Shown here: in pieces, positions 1 through 9,069 of the stretch
Numbering within the stretch: position 1 is the first letter of the stretch
Layout: every line of letters starts with the position of its first letter
Assembly: GCF_001428125.1 (NCBI RefSeq)
Contig: NZ_LMSM01000001.1
Coordinates: 249,306-313,305 of the forward strand
Direction of reading: 5' to 3'
Length of the DNA stretch: 64,000 nucleotides
Source of the DNA: Nocardioides sp. Soil774
GTDB lineage: Bacteria > Actinomycetota > Actinomycetes > Propionibacteriales > Nocardioidaceae
The notes under the pieces: generated by a model
Database searches by the model: none
Seen by the model: only the letters and a program-made list of their open reading frames with translations
What the model was told of the DNA's origin: nothing
Translations under genes and position numbers: made by a program

Positions 1-386
1 CGCCCTACTTCGCCACCATCCGGCCGCGGTTCACCGTGATCGAGCCCGACCACGCCGAGCTGGTGATCCCCGAGCGCCGCCGCGTGCACAACCACATCGG
101 CACGGTGCACGCGATCGCGCTGTGCAACGGCCTCGAGGCGGCGATGGGCGCGCTCGCCGAGGCGACGATCCCGCGCGACCGTCGCTGGATCCCCAAGGGC
201 ATGGAGGTCGCCTACACCGCCAAGGCGTCCTCCGACATCACCTGCATCGCCGAGACCGACCCGGAGCAGTGGACCGCCGAGCTCGGCGAGGGCTACGACC
301 TGCCCGTGCGGGTGCGCGGGGTGCGCACCGACGGCACGGTCGTGGTCGAGGGTGAGATCAGGTTGTGGGTCTCAGCCAAGCGCTGA
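1..386 (+). CDS. DUF4442-type hotdog-fold protein (5' end cut by window)
   Basis: The reading frame is open from the window edge to a TGA ending at 386; a GTG at 36 is probably internal because the frame continues upstream with PYFATIRPRF. The segment HNHIGTVHAIALCNGLEAA and a following basic, beta-rich half match the DUF4442/YiiD-like hotdog fold, related to acyl-CoA thioesterases. Substrate unknown. The stop abuts the stop of the convergent gluD. Confident about the fold family, not about function. Confidence 0.7.
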   Translation, partial: PYFATIRPRFTVIEPDHAELVIPERRRVHNHIGTVHAIALCNGLEAAMGALAEATIPRDRRWIPKGMEVAYTAKASSDITCIAETDPEQWTAELGEGYDLPVRVRGVRTDGTVVVEGEIRLWVSAKR

Positions 387-1241
387 TCAGGTGTTGCGGC
401 CGCCGTCGAGGTTGCCCACCCGGGTGAGCTCGAGCGGGTTCTTCTCGCCCACCAGCCGCTTCTGCACGCGCGTCGCGATCCAGGTGAGGATCAGGTTCAC
501 GATGACGTAGAGCGCCGTGATCACGATCGCTGTCGGCACCTGGTTGCGGAACTCGAGGTAGATCGGCTTGCCGACGGCGGTGAGGCCGGGCGCGAGGATG
601 TAGTAGCCGAGGCTGGTGTCCTTCAGCGCCACGACCATCTGGCTGATGATCGAGGGCAGCATGATCTTCACGCCCTGCGGCAGCAGCACCGACGTCATCA
701 CCTGCGACTTGCGCATGCCGATGGCGTACGCCGCCTCCGACTGGCCCGTGGGCACGGCGTTGATACCGGCGCGGAACACCTCGGCGAGGACCGAGCCGTT
801 GTAGAGCGTGAGCGCGATGACCACGCACCAGAACGGGCTGAGCGGCCCGTTGCCGATCGCGAGGAGGTAGAACGCGAACACCATCAGCAGCAGGACCGGG
901 GCCGCGCGGAAGAACTCCACGACCAGCCAGGCCGGCCACCGGATCCACGCGCGGTCGGAGAGCTTGCCGATGCCGAGGAACAGCCCGATGACGACGGCGA
1001 AGATGATGGAGAAGAACGCCATCTTGAGCGTCTCGAGCAGGCCGTCGACCAGGACGTACTGGATGTACTTCGGGGTGACGTAGGGCTCCCAGAGGGCGTA
1101 CTCGAGCTGGCTGCGGTCGTAGAGCTTCCAGACCGCGAAGGCGACCAGGGCAGCCAGCGCGACAACGCTGACGACGGTGTAGGCGCGGTGCCGGGCGACG
1201 GTCTTCGGGCCGGGGGCGTCGAACAGGACGGACGTGGTCAT
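387..1241 (-). CDS. gluD: Glutamate ABC transporter permease GluD
   Basis: 284 aa inner-membrane permease of the polar amino-acid (HisM/GluD) family. A cytoplasmic N-terminus is followed by a TM segment near residues 22-40, a periplasmic stretch, then the permease core with the EAA-type loop (GQSEAAYAIGMRKSQ). The start ATG overlaps the stop of gluC by 4 nt (ATGA), so the two permeases are translationally coupled. With GluA, GluB and GluC it should form the glutamate uptake system. The 3' end meets the convergent DUF4442 gene. Confidence 0.9.
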   Translation of the reverse strand: MTTSVLFDAPGPKTVARHRAYTVVSVVALAALVAFAVWKLYDRSQLEYALWEPYVTPKYIQYVLVDGLLETLKMAFFSIIFAVVIGLFLGIGKLSDRAWIRWPAWLVVEFFRAAPVLLLMVFAFYLLAIGNGPLSPFWCVVIALTLYNGSVLAEVFRAGINAVPTGQSEAAYAIGMRKSQVMTSVLLPQGVKIMLPSIISQMVVALKDTSLGYYILAPGLTAVGKPIYLEFRNQVPTAIVITALYVIVNLILTWIATRVQKRLVGEKNPLELTRVGNLDGGRNT

Positions 1242-1927
1242 CGGGCCACCTTCACCTTGCGCTCGGCGGCGTAGGAGGCCAGCGAGACCACCTCGACGAT
1301 GACGATGTAGCCGACGGCGAACGCCAGGAAGATCCCGATGCGCTGGTCGGCGTTGTTGTTGGTGAGCGCCCGCATGGTGGCCACGGCCTCGGCCATGCCG
1401 AAGGCCGCCGCGACGGACGTGTTCTTGATCAGTGCGATGAGCACGCTGGTCATCGGCGGGATGACTGCGCGCGCCGCCTGGGGGAGCACGACGAGCTTCA
1501 TCGACTGGCTGAAGGTGAGCCCGATCGCGCGACCCGCCTCGGCCTGGCCGAGGGGGACGGCGTTGACACCGGAGCGCATCGCCTCGCAGACGAACGCGGA
1601 GGTGTAGAGCGTCAGCGCGATGCACGAGCGGACGAAGAACGCCGAGACGTTCCACCCGCCGATCTCGACGTCCTCGACGAACTTGAAGTTGTAGCCCAGC
1701 ACCGGCATCGCGATGGCCATGAAGATGAAGATCATCAGCAGCGGCGTGTTGCGGAAGAGCGTGACGTAGAGCGCGGCGGCCTTGTTGAGGATCGACACGG
1801 GCCCGACACGCAGGACCGCGAGGATCGTGCCCCAGATGAGGGAGGCGATGCCGGAGACGACGAACAGGCCGATCGTCAGGCCGAATGCCTTCAGGTAGTC
1901 GTCGAAGTTCGAGAACACCGCGTCCAT
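1238..1927 (-). CDS. gluC: Glutamate ABC transporter permease GluC
   Basis: 229 aa permease, starting at MDAVFSNFDDYLKAFGLT; an in-frame start 36 nt upstream is less likely because it lies inside the intercistronic hairpin. Membrane segments begin near residue 14 and the EAA-type loop reads GQAEAGRAIGLTFSQ. Pairs with GluD in the membrane. It is preceded by a very stable hairpin separating it from gluB, so its expression is probably lower than that of the binding protein. Confidence 0.9.
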   Translation of the reverse strand: MDAVFSNFDDYLKAFGLTIGLFVVSGIASLIWGTILAVLRVGPVSILNKAAALYVTLFRNTPLLMIFIFMAIAMPVLGYNFKFVEDVEIGGWNVSAFFVRSCIALTLYTSAFVCEAMRSGVNAVPLGQAEAGRAIGLTFSQSMKLVVLPQAARAVIPPMTSVLIALIKNTSVAAAFGMAEAVATMRALTNNNADQRIGIFLAFAVGYIVIVEVVSLASYAAERKVKVAR

Positions 1928-1947
1928 GCAGTGGGCTCCTCTCTGGT

Positions 1948-1980
1948 GGACGCCGGCGGGCACGAGGCCCGCCGGCGTCC
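1948..1980 (-). terminator. Intercistronic hairpin between gluB and gluC
   Basis: A perfect 14-bp GC stem (1948-1961 with 1967-1980) closes a 5-nt loop in the gap between the gluB stop and the gluC start. There is no T-run. It may act as a partial terminator or 3' stabiliser for the gluB message, as intercistronic stems after binding-protein genes do in other ABC operons. The fold is seen directly; the role is inferred. Confidence 0.65.
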
Positions 1981-2010
1981 GATCAGTGCTGGTTCAGCGG
2001 GGTGGGTGCG

Positions 2011-2901
2011 TCAGGCGGCGGGGCACTCGTCCATGGCCGGCGGCTCGGGCGTGTCGACACCCGACTGGCCGAGCGTGGCCTCGAACGCGGCGTCCCAGTC
2101 GCCGTCGTCCTCGGCCTTCTTGATGGTGTCGACGATCCACTGGCACATCTCCGGCTTGTCCTTGCTGTAGCCCACGCCGTAGCGCTCCTCGGAGAACGGG
2201 TCCACGACGACCTTGAGCTCGTCGGGGTTCTCCGCGGCGTAGCCGAGCAGGATCGCGCCGTCGGTCGTCATCGCGTCCACGGTGCCGCTGAGGACCTGGT
2301 CGACGCACTCGGAGTAGGTGTCGAAGCCGCGCGGCTTCGCGCCCTCGGCCTTGATGTTGTCGAGCGAGGTCGAGCCCGTCACCGAGCAGACCTCCTTGCC
2401 CTTGACGTCGTCGAGCGACGCGATGTCGCTGTCGGAGGCGACGAGCAGCTGCTGGCCGGTGACGTAGTAGGGACCGGCCTGGCCGACGACCTGGCGGCGC
2501 TCGTCGGTGATCGAGTACGACGCGATGACGAGGTCGACCTCGCCCTCCTCGAGGAAGGGCTCGCGGTTGTCGGAGATGGTCTCCTTCCACTCGATGTCCT
2601 CCGGGGCGATGCCCAGCGAGGCGGCGAGGATCTTGCCGATCTCGGGGTCGAAGCCCTTGGGCATGTCGTCGGTGGCGCCCTTGAACCCGATGCCGGGCTG
2701 GTCGAACTTCACGCCGATGGTGATCTTGCCCGCGTCGGCGAGCTCCTTCATCGCGGTGCCGTCGTCGAAGCTGTCGGCCGCGTTCTCGGCGACGTCCACG
2801 TCGGTGGAAGCGGTGTCGTCGCTGCCGGCGTCGCCGCAGGCGGCGAGCGAGAGGGCCAACCCCGCCGTGGCGATGATCGCCTTGGTCCTGATGAGTCTCA
2901 T
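2011..2901 (-). CDS. gluB: Glutamate-binding lipoprotein GluB
   Basis: 296 aa extracytoplasmic solute-binding protein (SBP_bac_3 family). The N-terminus has two basic residues, a hydrophobic core and a lipobox LAAC with the acylated Cys at residue 22. An acidic linker follows, then the binding fold (GKITIGVKFDQPG, FDPEIGKILAASLG, ASYSITDERRQVVGQAGPYY). It should capture glutamate at the outer face and deliver it to GluCD. Confidence 0.92.
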   Translation of the reverse strand: MRLIRTKAIIATAGLALSLAACGDAGSDDTASTDVDVAENAADSFDDGTAMKELADAGKITIGVKFDQPGIGFKGATDDMPKGFDPEIGKILAASLGIAPEDIEWKETISDNREPFLEEGEVDLVIASYSITDERRQVVGQAGPYYVTGQQLLVASDSDIASLDDVKGKEVCSVTGSTSLDNIKAEGAKPRGFDTYSECVDQVLSGTVDAMTTDGAILLGYAAENPDELKVVVDPFSEERYGVGYSKDKPEMCQWIVDTIKKAEDDGDWDAAFEATLGQSGVDTPEPPAMDECPAA

Positions 2902-2992
2902 CCTTGCTCTCCTTCGGTTGGCGGCCCGAGGCCGTCGGTGGGTTCCTGGGGATGGAGTGGTGCTGTCCCGAGTGCGTGGTGTGGCGGGCTGC

Positions 2993-3769
2993 TCAGTGCT
3001 TGAGGATCTTGCCGAGGAAGTCCTTGGCGCGGTCCGAGCGCGGGTGGGTGAAGAACTCCTCGGGGGTGCCCTCCTCGACGATCACGCCGTCGGCCATGAA
3101 GACCACGCGGTCGGCCGCGGTGCGCGCGAAGCCCATCTCGTGGGTGACCACGACCATGGTCATGCCCTGCTGGGCGAGGTCGACCATGACGTCGAGGACC
3201 TCCTTGATCATCTCCGGGTCGAGCGCGGAGGTGGGCTCGTCGAAGAGCATCACCTTCGGCTCCATGGCCAGCGCGCGGGCGATCGCGACGCGCTGCTGCT
3301 GGCCGCCGGAGAGCTGGGCGGGGTACTTCTCGGCCTGGTGGCCGACGCCGACCCGCTCGAGGAGCTCGCGGGCCTTCTTGTCGGCGTCCTCCCTCTTCAT
3401 CCCGCGGACCTTGATCGGGCCGAGGGTGACGTTCTCGAGGATCGTCTTGTGGGCGAAGAGGTTGAAGCTCTGGAAGACCATGCCGACCTCGGCGCGCAGC
3501 GCGGCGAGCGCCTTGCCCTCCTGCGGCAGCGGCTGGCCGTCGAGGGTGATGGTGCCCTCGTCGATGGTCTCGAGGCGGTTGATCGTGCGGCACAGCGTCG
3601 ACTTGCCCGAGCCCGAGGGCCCGATCACCACGACGACCTCGCCGCGGGTGACGGTGAGGTCGATGTCCTTGAGGGCGTGGAGCTGGCCGAAGTGCTTCTG
3701 CACGTCCTTCAGCACGACGAGGGGCTCGCCCCGGCCGGCGCTGACAGGTGCGGTTTCCTGCGCGGTCAT
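2993..3769 (-). CDS. gluA: Glutamate ABC transporter ATPase GluA
   Basis: 258 aa ATPase of the polar amino-acid transporter class. Walker A is GPSGSGKST at residues 50-58, the signature is LSGGQQQR, Walker B is VMLFDEP and the switch His lies in VVVTHEM. First gene of the gluABCD operon. No Shine-Dalgarno sequence is visible; a TAGGTT box (3776-3781) ends 6 nt before the ATG, which suggests a leaderless transcript. Confidence 0.93.
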   Translation of the reverse strand: MTAQETAPVSAGRGEPLVVLKDVQKHFGQLHALKDIDLTVTRGEVVVVIGPSGSGKSTLCRTINRLETIDEGTITLDGQPLPQEGKALAALRAEVGMVFQSFNLFAHKTILENVTLGPIKVRGMKREDADKKARELLERVGVGHQAEKYPAQLSGGQQQRVAIARALAMEPKVMLFDEPTSALDPEMIKEVLDVMVDLAQQGMTMVVVTHEMGFARTAADRVVFMADGVIVEEGTPEEFFTHPRSDRAKDFLGKILKH

Positions 3770-3775
3770 AGGCGC

Positions 3776-3781
3776 AACCTA
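3776..3781 (-). promoter_or_regulatory. Probable -10 box of the gluABCD operon
   Basis: TAGGTT on the minus strand lies 6 nt before the gluA start codon. Same geometry as the other leaderless-type starts listed in the findings. The -35 region is not clear. Confidence 0.45.
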
Positions 3782-3857
3782 TCGGCAGGTAGCCCCTCCG
3801 GGCCATCGGGCATGACCCGAACGGGCTATCTCGATGGGGTGACGGTGCCGCGGACGG

Positions 3858-5147
3858 TCAGGCGACCTTGCGGCCCCGGGTGATGCGCACCGACTCCTTG
3901 GCCGTGGCGTCGAAGACGCGGACCCAGTCGACCTGGGCGGTGTCGGAGAGCTCGTCGGCGCTGAGCTCGCCGAGCTCGTAGTCGGAGGTGAGGTTGGAGA
4001 GCACGAGGTACTGGTCGGCCTGCGAGACCGCGGTGGTCTCGCGGTAGTACTCGCGGCCGTCGACGCGGAAGACGTACTCGGTGGGCGTCCACTCGACCGA
4101 GAACACGTGGAACTCGTCCCACCAGCTGCGGCCCTTGCCGAGGGCCTGGCGGGTGTCCTTGAAGGTGCCGCCGAGGCTGACCTTGTCCCAGTTGGCCTCG
4201 TAGTAGTGCACGTGGGAGCCGATCTCCTCGGTGCCGCGGCCGGTCTCGCCGAAGAACTCCATGACGTCGATCTCGGTGCCGGCCGACGGCACGCCGTCGG
4301 TGTACTTCGTGCCGGCGGGCAGCAGCCACAGGCCCGAGTGCATGCCCTTGGCGCGCTGGGGCTTGATGCGGGCGGCGACGATGCCGTGGCGGAAGAAGCG
4401 GGTGTACTCGGTCGAGACCTGGCTGTTGAGCAGGTAGGGGCTGGTGCCGGCGGTGCCCTTCCAGGTGTAGTCGCACGGCGTGCCGGCCAGGGCCGGGTCG
4501 AGGGCGACGCCGAGGTGCAGCACGCCGTCACCGACGCGGCGCGCGGCCGGGTCGACGCGGGCGCAGGTGCGGGGGGCGTAGACGCTCTCGTGCTCGCGCT
4601 TCTGGTCGTTCCACACCGACGTGTCGAGCGTGGTGCCGGAGAAGGTGTCCTCGAACTGCGGGTCCCAGCGGGTGGGGGTGACGCTGCCGGTGATCCACGT
4701 GCGGCCGTCCGAGGTCGTCCGCGCGCGGTAGGTGCCGGCGGTGGGGGCGAAGGCGGCCGAGCCCCACGCGTCCTCGGTGCTGGTGGCCACGGCCTTCCAG
4801 CCACGCGAGGTCTGGCGCTCGAGGGTCACCTTGCGGCCCGGGTCGGCCGGGGTGAACGTGGCGACCAGGGAGCCCTTGTCCGACGGCGCCGCGGGGGTGG
4901 TGCCGGGCTGCACGATCGGCGGGAGGGAGGCGAGGGTCCCGCGCACGGCCTCGCGTCGCTGGTTCCTGCCGCCCTTCGTGCCGTGCTGGGTGCCGTGCTT
5001 CGCGCCCTGCTTCGCGGTCGCCGCGCCCTCGGCGTACGCCCCCACCTGCTGCACCGAGAGCAACAGGACGGTGACAAGAAGCCCGAGCAGCGCCAGGTGT
5101 GCGGTCCGGGTGCTGGAGGACCGGGTGATGACGCTGGCGAGGCTCAC
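3858..5147 (-). CDS. Secreted glycoside hydrolase family 16 protein
   Basis: 429 aa. An N-terminal hydrophobic segment (residues 16-37) gives export or anchoring and is followed by a basic Gln/Gly/Thr-rich linker. Residues about 75-155 form a small beta domain and residues about 160-425 the GH16 jelly-roll. The catalytic signature is EIDVMEFFG at about residues 292-300, where the two Glu are nucleophile and acid/base and Asp the helper. GH16 enzymes of this type cleave beta-1,3 or beta-1,3-1,4 glucans or galactans; the substrate cannot be read from sequence. Gap of 88 nt to gluA. Confidence 0.85.
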   Translation of the reverse strand: MSLASVITRSSSTRTAHLALLGLLVTVLLLSVQQVGAYAEGAATAKQGAKHGTQHGTKGGRNQRREAVRGTLASLPPIVQPGTTPAAPSDKGSLVATFTPADPGRKVTLERQTSRGWKAVATSTEDAWGSAAFAPTAGTYRARTTSDGRTWITGSVTPTRWDPQFEDTFSGTTLDTSVWNDQKREHESVYAPRTCARVDPAARRVGDGVLHLGVALDPALAGTPCDYTWKGTAGTSPYLLNSQVSTEYTRFFRHGIVAARIKPQRAKGMHSGLWLLPAGTKYTDGVPSAGTEIDVMEFFGETGRGTEEIGSHVHYYEANWDKVSLGGTFKDTRQALGKGRSWWDEFHVFSVEWTPTEYVFRVDGREYYRETTAVSQADQYLVLSNLTSDYELGELSADELSDTAQVDWVRVFDATAKESVRITRGRKVA

Positions 5148-5262
5148 GAGACGCTTCCGTTCGAGTCAGGGGCGGGGCGGATCTCGTGGCAAAACCAGAT
5201 CTGCTGTTACCCAATTGTGGATGACTTGACCTGATCTTGAACAGACATGCGGCAGAACTAGG

Positions 5263-5280
5263 CATTACTGAGGAGTAATG
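5263..5280. promoter_or_regulatory. Inverted repeat in an AT-rich intergenic region
   Basis: CATTACT-GAGG-AGTAATG is a perfect 7-bp inverted repeat in the 231-nt AT-richer gap between the GH16 gene (minus) and miaB (plus). Its position fits an operator for the GH16 gene. The regulator is unknown. Confidence 0.35.
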
Positions 5281-5378
5281 ACCCGTTTGTGCACTCGAAT
5301 GGTCTAGGCGGGTGGCATGCGGCCGGCCAGCCGCGCGATTCTCGGGGCCGGCGGCGTCCGCCGTACGCTGGGAGCGTC

Positions 5379-6887
5379 ATGAACGCACCCCACGCACCGG
5401 CTCGCACCTACGAGGTCAAGACCTACGGCTGCCAGATGAACGTCCACGACTCCGAGCGGCTCGGCGGCCTGCTCGAGGACGCGGGCTACGTCAGGGCCGC
5501 GAGCGGCGACCAGGCCGACGTGGTGGTCTTCAACACCTGCGCGGTGCGCGAGAACGCCGACAACAAGCTCTACGGCAACCTCAGCCACCTCGCGCCGGTC
5601 AAGGCCGAGCGCCCGGGGATGCAGATCGCGGTCGGCGGCTGCCTGGCCCAGAAGGACCGCGACACGATCACCACCCGCGCCCCGTGGGTCGACGTCGTCT
5701 TCGGCACCCACAACATCGGCTCGCTGCCGGTGCTGCTCGAGCGGGCCCGCGTCGCCGAGGAGGCGCAGGTCGAGATCCTCGAGTCGCTGTCGGTCTTCCC
5801 CTCCACGCTGCCCACCAAGCGCGAGTCGGCGTACGCCGCCTGGGTGTCGGTCTCGGTCGGGTGCAACAACACGTGCACGTTCTGCATCGTCCCGGCGCTG
5901 CGCGGCAAGGAGAAGGACCGCCGGCCCGGCGAGATCCTCGCCGAGGTCGAGGCGCTGGTGGCTGAGGGCGTCACCGAGATCACGCTGCTGGGGCAGAACG
6001 TCAACGCCTACGGCGTGGAGTTCGGCGATCGCCAGGCGTTCTCCAAGCTGCTCCGCGCATGCGGCGCGATCGAGGGCCTCGAGCGCGTCCGATTCACCTC
6101 GCCGCACCCGGCCGAGTTCACCGACGACGTCATCGAGGCGATGGCCGAGACGCCCAACGTGATGCCGTCGCTGCACATGCCGCTGCAGTCGGGCTCCGAC
6201 AAGGTCCTGCGCGACATGCGCCGGTCCTACCGCTCCTCGAAGTACCTCGGGATCATCGAGCGGGTCCGCGCCGCGATCCCCGAAGCCGCGATCACGACCG
6301 ACATCATCGTGGGCTTCCCCGGCGAGACCGAGGAGGACTTCCGGGCCACCCTCGACGTGGTGCGCGCTGCGCGCTTCTCCTCGGCGTTCACCTTCCAGTA
6401 CTCCAAGCGCCCCGGCACCCCGGCCGCCGTCCTCGACGACCAGGTCGCCCCCGACGTCGTCAAGGACCGCTACCAGCGGCTCGCCGCGCTCGTCGACGAG
6501 ATCGCCTGGTCGGAGAACAAGGCCCTGGTCGGGCGCACCCTCGAGCTGATGGTCTCCGAGGGCGAGGGCCGCAAGGACGCTGCGACGCGACGCCTGTCCG
6601 GTCGCGCGCCCGACAACCGGCTGGTGCACTTCGCCGCCGACTTCTCAGCCGTCGACGCCTCGTCGGTGCGTCCCGGCGACATGGTCACCGTCGACGTCAC
6701 CTACGCCGCGCCCCACCACCTCGTGGCCGACGGCGCGATCCGGTCCGTACGCCGCACGCGCGCCGGCGACGCGTGGGAGCGGCGTACGTCCGGGTCCTCC
6801 ACGTCGTCCTCGCCCGCCTCGGTCGGGCTCGGCATGCCGGCGGTCGGGGTACCCGCGCCGCTCCCGCCCGCGCCTGCCTGCGGCTGA
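5379..6887 (+). CDS. miaB: tRNA-2-methylthio-N6-dimethylallyladenosine synthase MiaB
   Basis: 502 aa radical-SAM methylthiotransferase that adds the methylthio group to i6A37 of tRNA. The N-terminal UPF0004 domain carries three cluster Cys ([21 protein letters not shown]). The radical-SAM motif is [13 protein letters not shown] domain lies near residues 395-465. The start ATG is preceded by GGGAG and begins [18 protein letters not shown]. miaA lies 2.5 kb downstream. The last ~35 residues are a low-complexity Ser/Pro/Ala tail. Confidence 0.95.
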   Translation: MNAPHAPARTYEVKTYGCQMNVHDSERLGGLLEDAGYVRAASGDQADVVVFNTCAVRENADNKLYGNLSHLAPVKAERPGMQIAVGGCLAQKDRDTITTRAPWVDVVFGTHNIGSLPVLLERARVAEEAQVEILESLSVFPSTLPTKRESAYAAWVSVSVGCNNTCTFCIVPALRGKEKDRRPGEILAEVEALVAEGVTEITLLGQNVNAYGVEFGDRQAFSKLLRACGAIEGLERVRFTSPHPAEFTDDVIEAMAETPNVMPSLHMPLQSGSDKVLRDMRRSYRSSKYLGIIERVRAAIPEAAITTDIIVGFPGETEEDFRATLDVVRAARFSSAFTFQYSKRPGTPAAVLDDQVAPDVVKDRYQRLAALVDEIAWSENKALVGRTLELMVSEGEGRKDAATRRLSGRAPDNRLVHFAADFSAVDASSVRPGDMVTVDVTYAAPHHLVADGAIRSVRRTRAGDAWERRTSGSSTSSSPASVGLGMPAVGVPAPLPPAPACG

Positions 6888-6922
6888 GGGTCGCCCTCTC
6901 GCTCCCTGCCTCGGTCGCTGTC

Positions 6923-6999
6923 GCGATCCCCGGATATCCGGGGATCGCAACCGCATCGTGGAGTCCGTGAGCCCGTATTCGGACCGCGAGCTCCACGAT
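6923..6999. repeat. Palindrome plus stem-loop repeat, copy 1
   Basis: A perfect 26-nt palindrome (6923-6948) centred on GGATATCC is followed by a second stem (6955-6963 with 6991-6999, ATCGTGGAG/CTCCACGAT). Lies between miaB and the next gene, same strand. Member of a five-copy family in this window. Confidence 0.8.
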
Positions 7000-7066
7000 C
7001 CCCGTTGTCCACAGATCCGTCGACGGGACTCCCGCGGCCGAGGGCCGGCGGGGATCGTCGTACGAC

Positions 7067-8065
7067 ATGGAGCCGATCGCGCCGAACCTCGCCCGCCAGT
7101 GCGGGGTGATCTCACGACGTCAGGTGGAGGCTGCCGGGATCGCCCCCCACGACCTGCGTCGACTCCTACGACGCCGGGACCTGACACCGCTCTTCCCCGG
7201 GGTGTACGTCGACCACACCGGCACGCCCACCTGGGTCCAACGGGCCTGGGCGGGCGTGCTGTTCTGCGCCGCGCATGACTCGCGGCGACGCCTGGGCGGC
7301 CCCCGTGACGACGACCTGGGCGCCGCCCTCTGCGGGCCCTCCGCGGTCCGGGCTGCCGATGGCCCCGGCCGCGGCGACGACGCCGGTCCGATCTGGGTCG
7401 CGGTCGCCCGTGACCGGCGCGTGCTCGCCCCGACGGGCATCACCGTGGTGCGCACCTTCGGGATGCAGGACCGCGTCCTGTGGAACCTTGGTCCTCCCCG
7501 GATGCGCTACGAAGAAGCAGCCCTAGACGTCGCGCTGGAGACGGCGGACGAGCTTGATGCCATCGGGGCTGTCGCCCGGGCAGTGCAGAGTCGACACACG
7601 TCGGCCGTCCGCATGCAGGAGGCGCTGGCGCGGCGTGCCCGCGCGCCGCGCCGCGCGTTCCTCCAGGCCGTGCTCGCCGATGTGGCCAGAGGGTCGTGCT
7701 CGGTCCTCGAGCAGGCGTACGTCACTCGCGTCGAGCGGCCGCACGGTCTGCCCGAGGGAGCTCTGCAGGTGCGGGTCGCGAGCGCCAGCGGGGTCATCTA
7801 CCGCGACGTCGCAGTCGGCGAGCAGGCGTTGGTCGAGCTCGACGGGCGCCTGTTCCACGACACGGCCGAGCAGCGCGACCGCGACTTCGAGCGCGACCTC
7901 GACGCGGCGGTGGCCGGGCAGGGAACCGTGCGTCTGACGTGGGGTCAGGTCGTTGACCGACCGTGCAGCACCGCCGCCAAGCTGTCGCTCGTCTTCGAGC
8001 GGGCGGGCCTTCCCGGTGGGCGGCCGTGCGGGAGCAGGTGCGGGTGGCCTGAGGCGGCGGCCTGA
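7067..8065 (+). CDS. AbiEi-type N-terminal domain plus DUF559-like nuclease domain protein
   Basis: 332 aa. Residues 1-50 (RQCGVISRRQVEAAGI ... LRRRDLTPLFPGVYVDH) match the winged-helix N-terminal domain of AbiEi-family antitoxin-like proteins. The C-terminal part resembles DUF559/Vsr-like PD-(D/E)XK endonucleases: a VELDGRLFHD motif near residue 260, then a helix RDRDFERDLDAAVAG and a strand ending TWGQV. This combination is common in actinobacteria, without an AbiEii partner, and none is present here. Flanked on both sides by copies of the palindromic repeat. Function unproven. Confidence 0.7.
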   Translation: MEPIAPNLARQCGVISRRQVEAAGIAPHDLRRLLRRRDLTPLFPGVYVDHTGTPTWVQRAWAGVLFCAAHDSRRRLGGPRDDDLGAALCGPSAVRAADGPGRGDDAGPIWVAVARDRRVLAPTGITVVRTFGMQDRVLWNLGPPRMRYEEAALDVALETADELDAIGAVARAVQSRHTSAVRMQEALARRARAPRRAFLQAVLADVARGSCSVLEQAYVTRVERPHGLPEGALQVRVASASGVIYRDVAVGEQALVELDGRLFHDTAEQRDRDFERDLDAAVAGQGTVRLTWGQVVDRPCSTAAKLSLVFERAGLPGGRPCGSRCGWPEAAA

Positions 8066-8074
8066 TCCGGCTGC

Positions 8075-8153
8075 GGTTGCGATCCGCGGATATCCGGGGA
8101 TCGCAACCAGAGCGTGGAGTCCGTGAGCCGTCAGCCGGAACACGGACTCCACG
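8075..8153. repeat. Palindrome plus stem-loop repeat, copy 2
   Basis: A 34-nt near-perfect palindrome (8075-8108, one mismatched pair) is followed by a perfect 13-bp stem (8113-8125 with 8141-8153). It sits exactly between two convergent stop codons (8065 and 8168), so it probably serves as a bidirectional terminator. Confidence 0.8.
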
Positions 8154-8167
8154 ATCAGCTCATCACC

Positions 8168-8506
8168 TCAGGCCGGCGGCTCCGGCGACCCGTCCTCGGC
8201 CTCCTGGCCCGCGCTCGGGCCGGAGTCGGTCGAGCCCGAGCCCGAGCCCGAGGTCGAGCCCGACGTCGAGCCCGGTGTCGAGCCCGGCTCCTGGTCGGCC
8301 TCGCCCTCGGGGGCCTGCGGCTTGTCGTCGGGCTCGGCGATCTCGTCGGGGAGCACGTCGTCCACCGCGGGGTTGTCGTCGGGGTCGAGGTCGCGGCCCA
8401 GACCGTTGTCGGCCGGGTCCTCGGGCAGCGCGTCGATGCCGCCGGGGACCAGCTCGGGCTCCTCGGTGACGGGGGTCGGCATCGGGCTCAGGTCGTCGTT
8501 GCTCAT
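8168..8506 (-). CDS. Acidic, disordered hypothetical protein
   Basis: 112 aa, starting MSNDDLSPMP behind a good ribosome site (GGGAGGG, 6 nt spacing). Very rich in Asp, Glu and Pro, with a C-terminal Gly/Ser/Thr run of GSTxGST-type repeats. No signal peptide or membrane segment. Soluble and disordered; no family recognised. Confidence 0.6.
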   Translation of the reverse strand: MSNDDLSPMPTPVTEEPELVPGGIDALPEDPADNGLGRDLDPDDNPAVDDVLPDEIAEPDDKPQAPEGEADQEPGSTPGSTSGSTSGSGSGSTDSGPSAGQEAEDGSPEPPA

Positions 8507-8588
8507 CGGGTTCCCTCCCATGGGTCGATCGTTCGATCCTGCCTCGGGCACGGAGCCCCGACCACCCCCCAGGGGTGGGTCCGCCCGT

Positions 8589-9047
8589 TCACCGCGACCA
8601 GCCGAAGGTGAGGTAGGCGGCGCCGGACGACAGGTGCGCCAGCGCGTGCGCCTCGTGCGGCACCATCGGCGTCGGCAGCGCGTCGAGCGGGCACCACCGG
8701 ATCTCGGCGGCCTTCTCCGGCTCCACCACGCGCGGTTCGCCGCTCCACGAGCGGGCGGTGAAGAACCAGTCGATCCGCTCGTCGATCGCGTCGGCGTGCT
8801 GGGTGCGCTGCATGGTGAAGGCGAACTCGAGCTCGACGTCGGTGACGCCGAGCTCCTCGAGCGCCTCGCGCCGCGCGGCGTCGTACGCCGTCTCGCCCCG
8901 CTCGACGTGGCCGGCGGCGGCCGCGGCCCAGTGACCGTCCATGTAGGGCGTGCCCTGCCGCAGCTGCAGCAGCACCTCGGTGCCGGTGGCGCCCTCGCGC
9001 AGCAGGTAGACGTAGGACGCGGGGACGAGCACGAAGCGGTCGGTCAC
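8589..9047 (-). CDS. Nudix hydrolase
   Basis: 152 aa, GTG start. The Nudix box is complete at residues 46-68: Gly46, Glu52, Arg60-Glu61, Glu64-Glu65, Gly67. These residues bind Mg2+ and hydrolyse nucleoside-diphosphate-linked substrates. The fold resembles ADP-ribose/dinucleotide pyrophosphatases, but the substrate is not predictable. A TAGGTT box (9055-9060) lies 7 nt before the start and no Shine-Dalgarno is seen, suggesting a leaderless mRNA. Confidence 0.88.
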   Translation of the reverse strand: MTDRFVLVPASYVYLLREGATGTEVLLQLRQGTPYMDGHWAAAAAGHVERGETAYDAARREALEELGVTDVELEFAFTMQRTQHADAIDERIDWFFTARSWSGEPRVVEPEKAAEIRWCPLDALPTPMVPHEAHALAHLSSGAAYLTFGWSR

Positions 9048-9069
9048 GCCGCCCAACCTAGGGGCTGCG

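Noticed and set aside
8226-8290. Tandem GAGCCCGA repeats as a CRISPR or minisatellite
   Set aside because: They lie inside a coding region and encode a Gly/Ser/Thr-rich tail; no spacer structure.
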